Part shown: positions 17,601 through 19,973 of the stretch, piece by piece
Position numbering within the stretch: position 1 is the first letter of the stretch
How the letters are laid out: each line of letters opens with the position of its first letter
Origin: Actinomycetota bacterium
GTDB lineage: Bacteria > Actinomycetota > Actinomycetes > Mycobacteriales > Mycobacteriaceae
Direction of reading: 5' to 3'
NCBI GenBank assembly: GCA_005787665.1
Contig: SYAB01000318.1
Location: 1-19,973 of the forward strand
Length of the DNA stretch: 19,973 bases
The notes under the pieces: generated by a model
Told to the model about the DNA's origin: nothing
Database searches by the model: none
Seen by the model: only the letters and a program-made list of their open reading frames with translations
Position numbers and translations under genes: made by a program

Positions 17601-18127
17601 CCTTCGCCAACGGCCTGACCAACAACGCCCAGGCCTGGGACACCGACGTGCAGGGCGTCGGCCTGTACTACGCGATGCAGGGCGCCAAGGTCGGCTGGAT
17701 CGCCGATCACTCCTACGACCCCCAGATCGTGGCGGATATCGAACGCGCCGCCCGTCTGGGCTCAGTCGATGCGGTGATGGCCATGGTGGCCGCCCACGGT
17801 CACGACGGCTACGCCGAGTACCTGCTCGACAACGGCTACCAGACCGCTTTCATCAACACCCTGAGGATGGAACCGCACTGGGCGGGCTGGATGCATGACC
17901 GCGCCCACGGCCGATTGGTGATCGAGGGCGGCGCCACCGCTCACGACCTCAATCACCTCACGGTGCTCAGCCACGATCAGATGCAGCCGTTCATGAACGA
18001 CACCTGGGACTGGCCGCAGTGGCCGGCGCTGGACGTCTCCGACGCCCGGGTGATCGAGTATTTCCAGAGTATGGTGGCCCTGGGTGATCCGCTGGGGGAC
18101 CACGCGATCGGCGCGAGCGCGGTCTAG
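14621..18127 (+). CDS. Secreted multidomain GH5-type glycoside hydrolase
   Basis: Predicted exported cellulase-like beta-glycanase of 1168 residues. Order: signal peptide (1-31, cleavage likely after A-G-A31); basic Pro/Arg-rich linker; Ser-rich repeat (102-128); helix P-I-D-M-L...N-R-L-F-F; VCBS/cadherin-like domain (about 211-312); Calx-beta domain (320-428); start of a second Calx-beta domain (435-448); GH5-like catalytic domain (about 455-810); remainder of that Calx-beta domain (814-907); (VDP)7 linker (915-935); unrecognised domain (936-1168). Catalytic acid/base is E614 (H-N-E614-P) and nucleophile E732 (V-G-E732-F-G). ATG 14621 is chosen for its signal peptide and GAGGT (14610-14614). 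A GTG at 14558 would lie before the predicted transcription start. The true polymer substrate is unknown. It is divergent from tetR and ends flush against the exonuclease gene. Confidence 0.85.
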   Translation: MDSLSRNGRRGAAVIALGLGLITTGQPVAGADSGEVDTRPTHSAKDSPPSPGQRERTRRPATDTAVRRRTAPDGATSDNRPRAAASGRKVTTPAVRPDRSPLSESLSGSLSESLSGSLSRSFSRSLSEGAAPITQPVPTTDAVRAAATAAGAPVRARPIAVTAPIMTAAPSAATAAAVGSPTAKAASANPIDMLAAVLSLISREINRLFFNRTPTANPVQYGLSEPGVAVGTLGGADTEDDPLRYTVATPPAHGTVTIDTEGTFTYTAGAELARTGGTDTFSATVRDTGFHLNFWTPTSITVPVTVTVTAATPPPDVPPALSIDDLSTAEGDGGHSHFMFTVRLDKASTEPISVGYATIDGTALAGTDYVATAGILSFSPGATTRTVHVDILGDNTVEPQETFTVRLTDPVGATIADGTALGTIVDDDTPTLTPGLSISDATVGEPSAGGIAAGFLHTSGNQILDSSGNPVQISGVNWFGMESTTGAPHGLWTRSYTDMIDQMAAEGFNTIRLPFASEALHSTAAPNGIDFSKNPDLQGLTSLQIMDAVIDYAGQQGMRVILDHHRSGYGTGTSGNGLWYDGAYTEDAWVADWQMLAERYSENPTVIGMDLHNEPHNGTWGGGGATDWARAAERAGNAVLAVNPDLLVFVEGVGSYGGQSYWWGGNLMGVADRPITLDVPHRVVYSPHDYPNSVYAQPWFQGPDFGAALPAKFRQMWGYIYEEGIAPVYVGEFGTNLTDPKDVVWFEAITSYLSGDLDNDGTIDIPAGAEDISWTFWSWNPNSGDTGGILANDWLTVNENKMAYLTAIQFAGSDSDAIATFTVSLTAASAQPMTVQYATSNMTATAGTDYTATSGTLTFAPGETEKIIAVLVQRDGLAEGSEAFMVMLSQSSGATVTDAMGVGTILDRAVVAPPVDPVDPVDPVDPVDPVDPVDPGEYVDLMTFGMFHGSDHTGMDALAGGRTPITTEAVVAYNDLRRFAGLAPATIEDVGEWAFANGLTNNAQAWDTDVQGVGLYYAMQGAKVGWIADHSYDPQIVADIERAARLGSVDAVMAMVAAHGHDGYAEYLLDNGYQTAFINTLRMEPHWAGWMHDRAHGRLVIEGGATAHDLNHLTVLSHDQMQPFMNDTWDWPQWPALDVSDARVIEYFQSMVALGDPLGDHAIGASAV
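14924..15004 (+). repeat. 12-bp Ser-rich tandem repeat in the GH5 protein
   Basis: Six full and one partial copy of a four-codon unit encode L-S-E-S, L-S-G-S, L-S-E-S, L-S-G-S, L-S-R-S, F-S-R-S and L-S-E (residues 102-128). Serine codons are TCC or TCG throughout. The unit probably grew by slippage. In the protein it forms a flexible Ser-rich spacer near the N-terminus, possibly glycosylated or wall-spanning. Confidence 0.75.
17363..17425 (+). repeat. 9-bp tandem repeat encoding a (VDP)7 linker
   Basis: Seven consecutive Val-Asp-Pro units (residues 915-935) join the second Calx-beta domain to the C-terminal domain. Codons vary between copies (GTG/GTC, GAT/GAC, CCG/CCT/CCC), so the peptide has been kept while the DNA diverged. 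Pro-rich acidic linkers of this type hold domains apart and could bind calcium weakly. Confidence 0.85.
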
Positions 18128-18132
18128 CTAGA
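18123..18132. other. Palindromic stop-to-stop junction
   Basis: TCTAGCTAGA is a perfect palindrome containing the TAG stop of the GH5 gene (18125-18127) and, on the other strand, the TAG stop of the exonuclease gene (18130-18128). The two convergent genes abut with no spacer, and CTAG, usually a rare tetranucleotide, occurs twice. Confidence 0.8.
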
Positions 18133-18928
18133 TCTCATCGTCGAACTCGACGGTCACCGGGGCGTGGTCGGACCACCGCAGCGCGTAGGCGGCCGGTTTC
18201 TCCACCCGCGCTCGGCGGGCCCGGGCGGCGAGCGCTTCGGTGACCAGGTGGTAGTCGATACGCCAGCCGGCATCGTTGTCGAACGCCTTGCCCCGCCAGG
18301 ACCACCAGCTGTAGGGACCAGGCACATCGCCGTGCAGCTGCCGGGCGACGTCCACCCAGCCGGTGTCCATCAGGGCGGTGAGCCACTGCCGCTCCGTGGG
18401 CAGGAACCCGGACTTTTTGGCGTTGGCTTTCCAGGCCTTGATGTCTTTCTCGGTGTGGGCGATGTTCCAGTCCCCGCACAGCACCGCGGGCCGGTCGGAC
18501 AGCTCGGCCATCCGGGCGGCCAGGGCCGCCATGAACCGTTCCTTCTCCACCTGCCGGTCGGTGCCGGCCTCACCGGTGTGGACATAGACGCTGCCGATCG
18601 TGACGCCGTCAGCCAGGTCGACTTCCAGATACCGGCCGTGCTCGGCGAATCCGGCCAGCCCGACCCGGGCGTCGCGCACCGGCGTCCGGCTCAGCACGGC
18701 CACCCCACTGCGACCCTTCAGGTGCGGCTGCGCGCTGGCCAGCTGCCAGCCGCCCGCCAGCGCCGGGGCCAGCGCCTCGGCCAGCTGGGAGTCATCGGCC
18801 CGGGTCTCCTGCAGGCAGACGACGTCGGCGGCGGTCCGCTCCAGCCAGGCCAGCAGGCCCGGGTTCTCCGGCGAACGCTGCCGCACCGCGGCGCGGACGC
18901 CGTTGACGTTGATGGTGGTGACGATCAC
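18128..18928 (-). CDS. xthA: Exonuclease III-family AP endonuclease
   Basis: DNA-repair nuclease of the exonuclease III/EEP family that cleaves abasic sites and acts as a 3'-5' exonuclease. Counting from GTG 18928 the protein has 266 residues, the usual ExoIII length. Active-site residues are visible: N9 (N-V-N9-G-V-R), E41 (C-L-Q-E41-T-R), Y115 (V-Y115-V-H), D153 and N155 (G-D153-W-N155-I-A-H-T-E), D225 (R-I-D-Y) and D254-H255 (W-S-D-H-A-P). GTG 18928 puts the protein start at the conserved first beta strand and has a TAAGTT -10 element 7 bases upstream without a ribosome site. A GTG at 18958 would add 10 residues and overlap the divergent hydrolase start. Mycobacteria may carry more than one ExoIII paralogue, so the symbol is approximate. 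Confidence 0.92.
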   Translation of the reverse strand: MIVTTINVNGVRAAVRQRSPENPGLLAWLERTAADVVCLQETRADDSQLAEALAPALAGGWQLASAQPHLKGRSGVAVLSRTPVRDARVGLAGFAEHGRYLEVDLADGVTIGSVYVHTGEAGTDRQVEKERFMAALAARMAELSDRPAVLCGDWNIAHTEKDIKAWKANAKKSGFLPTERQWLTALMDTGWVDVARQLHGDVPGPYSWWSWRGKAFDNDAGWRIDYHLVTEALAARARRARVEKPAAYALRWSDHAPVTVEFDDEI

Positions 18929-18945
18929 GGCGGGCAACTTATCGT
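18918..18945 (+). promoter_or_regulatory. Candidate leaderless promoter of the hydrolase gene
   Basis: GTGACG (18918-18923) and TATCGT (18940-18945) are 16 bases apart. The -10 ends 6 bases before the GTG at 18952, so transcription would begin at the start codon. The GGAAGC directly before it is too close to act as a ribosome site. It shares two bases with the divergent exonuclease -10. Confidence 0.4.
18936..18941 (-). promoter_or_regulatory. Candidate -10 element of the exonuclease III gene
   Basis: On the minus strand the hexamer is TAAGTT (TANNNT), followed by 7 bases and the GTG at 18928, which implies a leaderless or near-leaderless mRNA. It overlaps the plus-strand TATCGT at 18940-18945 by two bases, so polymerase could open only one of the two promoters at a time. 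Confidence 0.4.
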
Positions 18946-18951
18946 GGAAGC

Positions 18952-19788
18952 GTGACACGCAAACCCATCCACCTCGGTTCGGGCGAGCCGGTCCTGCTGC
19001 TGCACCCGTTCATGATGTCCTCCCACGTCTGGAACGAGGTGGCGCCGCGGCTGGCCGAGACCGGCCGGCTGGAGGTGTTCGCGCCGACGATGGCCGGCCA
19101 CAACGGCGGCCCTCGAACCCGGTCGTGGTTCCTCGACAGCGAGACACTGGCCGACCACGTGGAAGCCCAACTCGACGATATCGGCTGGGACACCGCCCAC
19201 GTTGTAGGCCACTCGCTGGGCGGCTGGGTCGCCTTCGAACTGGAACGGCGCGGCCGGGCCCGCACCCTGACCGCGATCGCCCCGGCCGGCGGCTGGCATC
19301 GCTGGTCGCCGGTGAAGTACGAGATCGTCGCGAAATTCGTCGCCGGCGCGCCAGTATGGCTGACCGCCCTGCTGCTCGGTCCCCGGGCGGCCCGGTTGCC
19401 GCTGGCCAAACAACTGGCCAGCGTGCCGATCAGCGCCACCCCGGCCGGACTGTCCGACGCCGACCTGCTCGAGGTCATCGACGATGTCACCCACTGCCGG
19501 GCCTACTACCAGTTGCTTCTCAAGGCGTTGCTGCTGCCGGGACTGATGGAACTGGCTCAGACCGAGACCCCGACCAACCTGGTGGTCTGCGAGCGTGACC
19601 GGGTGCTGCCGCACCCGCGCTACACCAAGCACTTTCTCCGCCACATTCCCGACATCGACCGGGTCACCACCCTGCCCCACGTCGGGCACATCCCGATGTT
19701 CGAGGCGCCGCAGACCATCGCCGACCTGATCATCGCCTGGGTGGAGGAGCATCGGACACCGCTGCGCGAGGTGCCTCCGGCGGGCTGA
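18952..19788 (+). CDS. Alpha/beta hydrolase
   Basis: Cytosolic alpha/beta-hydrolase-fold enzyme of 278 residues without a signal peptide. The oxyanion region L-L-L-H-P-F (15-20) and nucleophile elbow G-H-S88-L-G-G are clear. The likely acid is D216 (C-E-R-D-R-V-L-P) and the catalytic His is H246 (V-G-H246-I-P-M). A cap region lies between about 118 and 200. The sequence does not reveal the substrate; esterases, lactonases and C-C hydrolases share this pattern. GTG 18952 is used, with a -10 element 6 bases upstream and no proper ribosome site. It sits between trpS and icd in the position where M. tuberculosis, as I recall, has two adjacent shorter hydrolase genes (Rv3337, Rv3338). It converges on icd with a 4-bp gap. 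Confidence 0.85.
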   Translation: MTRKPIHLGSGEPVLLLHPFMMSSHVWNEVAPRLAETGRLEVFAPTMAGHNGGPRTRSWFLDSETLADHVEAQLDDIGWDTAHVVGHSLGGWVAFELERRGRARTLTAIAPAGGWHRWSPVKYEIVAKFVAGAPVWLTALLLGPRAARLPLAKQLASVPISATPAGLSDADLLEVIDDVTHCRAYYQLLLKALLLPGLMELAQTETPTNLVVCERDRVLPHPRYTKHFLRHIPDIDRVTTLPHVGHIPMFEAPQTIADLIIAWVEEHRTPLREVPPAG

Positions 19789-19792
19789 GCGA

Positions 19793-19973
19793 CTAGACGA
19801 GGGACTTCTTGAGGTTGTCGGCCAGCGTGGCCAGGAACTGCTCGCTGGTCTGCCACGGCTGGTCCGGGCCGATCAGAATCGCGAGGTCCTTGGTCATGTG
19901 ACCCCCTTCGACGGTGTGGATGACCACCTCTTCGAGGGTCTCGGCGAACTCGATCACCTCGGGTGTGCCGTCC
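19793..19973 (-). CDS. icd: NADP-dependent isocitrate dehydrogenase, C-terminal fragment
   Basis: The last 59 residues of a gene that continues beyond the window end. The translation runs D-G-T-P-E-V-I-E-F-A-E-T-L-E, then H-T-V-E-G-G-H-M-T-K-D-L-A, and ends N-L-K-K-S-L-V. The E-G-G-H-M-T-K-D-L-A core matches the C-terminal region of homodimeric, eukaryote-like isocitrate dehydrogenases, where E-S/G-G-x-M-T-K-D-L-A precedes the final helix. This enzyme oxidises isocitrate to 2-oxoglutarate in the TCA cycle. Synteny (trpS, hydrolase, icd1) agrees with mycobacteria. The stop codon is 19795-19793, 4 bp from the convergent hydrolase stop. The start and most of the protein are not visible. Confidence 0.82.
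   Translation of the reverse strand, partial: DGTPEVIEFAETLEEVVIHTVEGGHMTKDLAILIGPDQPWQTSEQFLATLADNLKKSLV

Noticed and set aside
15287..17710. Open frame of 807 codons on the minus strand inside the GH5 gene
   Set aside because: It is antisense to the Calx-beta and GH5 domains that carry catalytic motifs. Its composition is a reverse image of the GC-rich codons, and it has no start signal.
18929..18958. Longer exonuclease III start at GTG 18958
   Set aside because: It would overlap the divergent hydrolase start and add 10 residues before the conserved first strand. The promoter element at 18936-18941 would then lie within the gene.

Overview
The window is high-GC actinobacterial chromosome, most probably an environmental or rapidly growing Mycobacterium (Mycolicibacterium). 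The evidence is the codon bias (nearly all third positions G or C), frequent GTG starts, and a gene order that follows the mycobacterial core: sdhCDAB ... class-III aminotransferase, dacB, YihY-type membrane protein, trpS, alpha/beta hydrolase, icd. This is the order I recall from M. tuberculosis (sdh operon near Rv3316-19, dacB1, Rv3335c, trpS, icd1). Species cannot be fixed from the sequence. The window is very dense. The longest non-coding stretch is the 185 bases before sdhC, and no gap exceeds 300 bases. I see no tRNA, rRNA, CRISPR array or insertion sequence.

Layout. (1) 1-3587: the sdhCDAB operon for a membrane-bound succinate dehydrogenase, with a promoter region carrying two abutting palindromes. 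(2) 3640-9767: an amine or amino-acid catabolic module. It contains an APC permease, a gamma-aminobutyraldehyde-type dehydrogenase on the minus strand, a divergent Lrp/AsnC regulator, a class-III aminotransferase and an SMP-30-like protein. If the substrate is a diamine such as putrescine, the route would run toward GABA and succinate, that is, toward the Sdh complex next door. (3) 9845-12883: envelope and core genes: dacB (penicillin-binding carboxypeptidase), a YihY/BrkB-type membrane protein and trpS. (4) 12901-18127: an accessory exported-protein block: a lipoprotein lipase, a TetR regulator and a 1168-residue secreted multidomain GH5 glycosidase. (5) 18128-19973: an exonuclease III homologue, an alpha/beta hydrolase and the 3' end of icd.

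The most unusual item is the GH5 protein at 14621-18127. Its catalytic domain appears to be inserted inside a Calx-beta domain. It also carries a Ser-rich N-terminal repeat, a (VDP)7 linker and a roughly 230-residue C-terminal domain that I do not recognise. A TetR gene is divergent from it, and a near-palindrome lies where a repressor would block its promoter.

Two architectural patterns recur. At all five convergent gene junctions the stop codons are 7 bp apart or less, abut, or overlap, leaving no room for a classical terminator. Many genes also show a -10 element 6-8 bases before the start codon and no Shine-Dalgarno sequence, which suggests leaderless mRNAs (aldehyde dehydrogenase, lrp, dacB, tetR, exonuclease III, hydrolase). 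Promoter calls are by eye. Family assignments rest on motifs visible in the translations, not on database searches.
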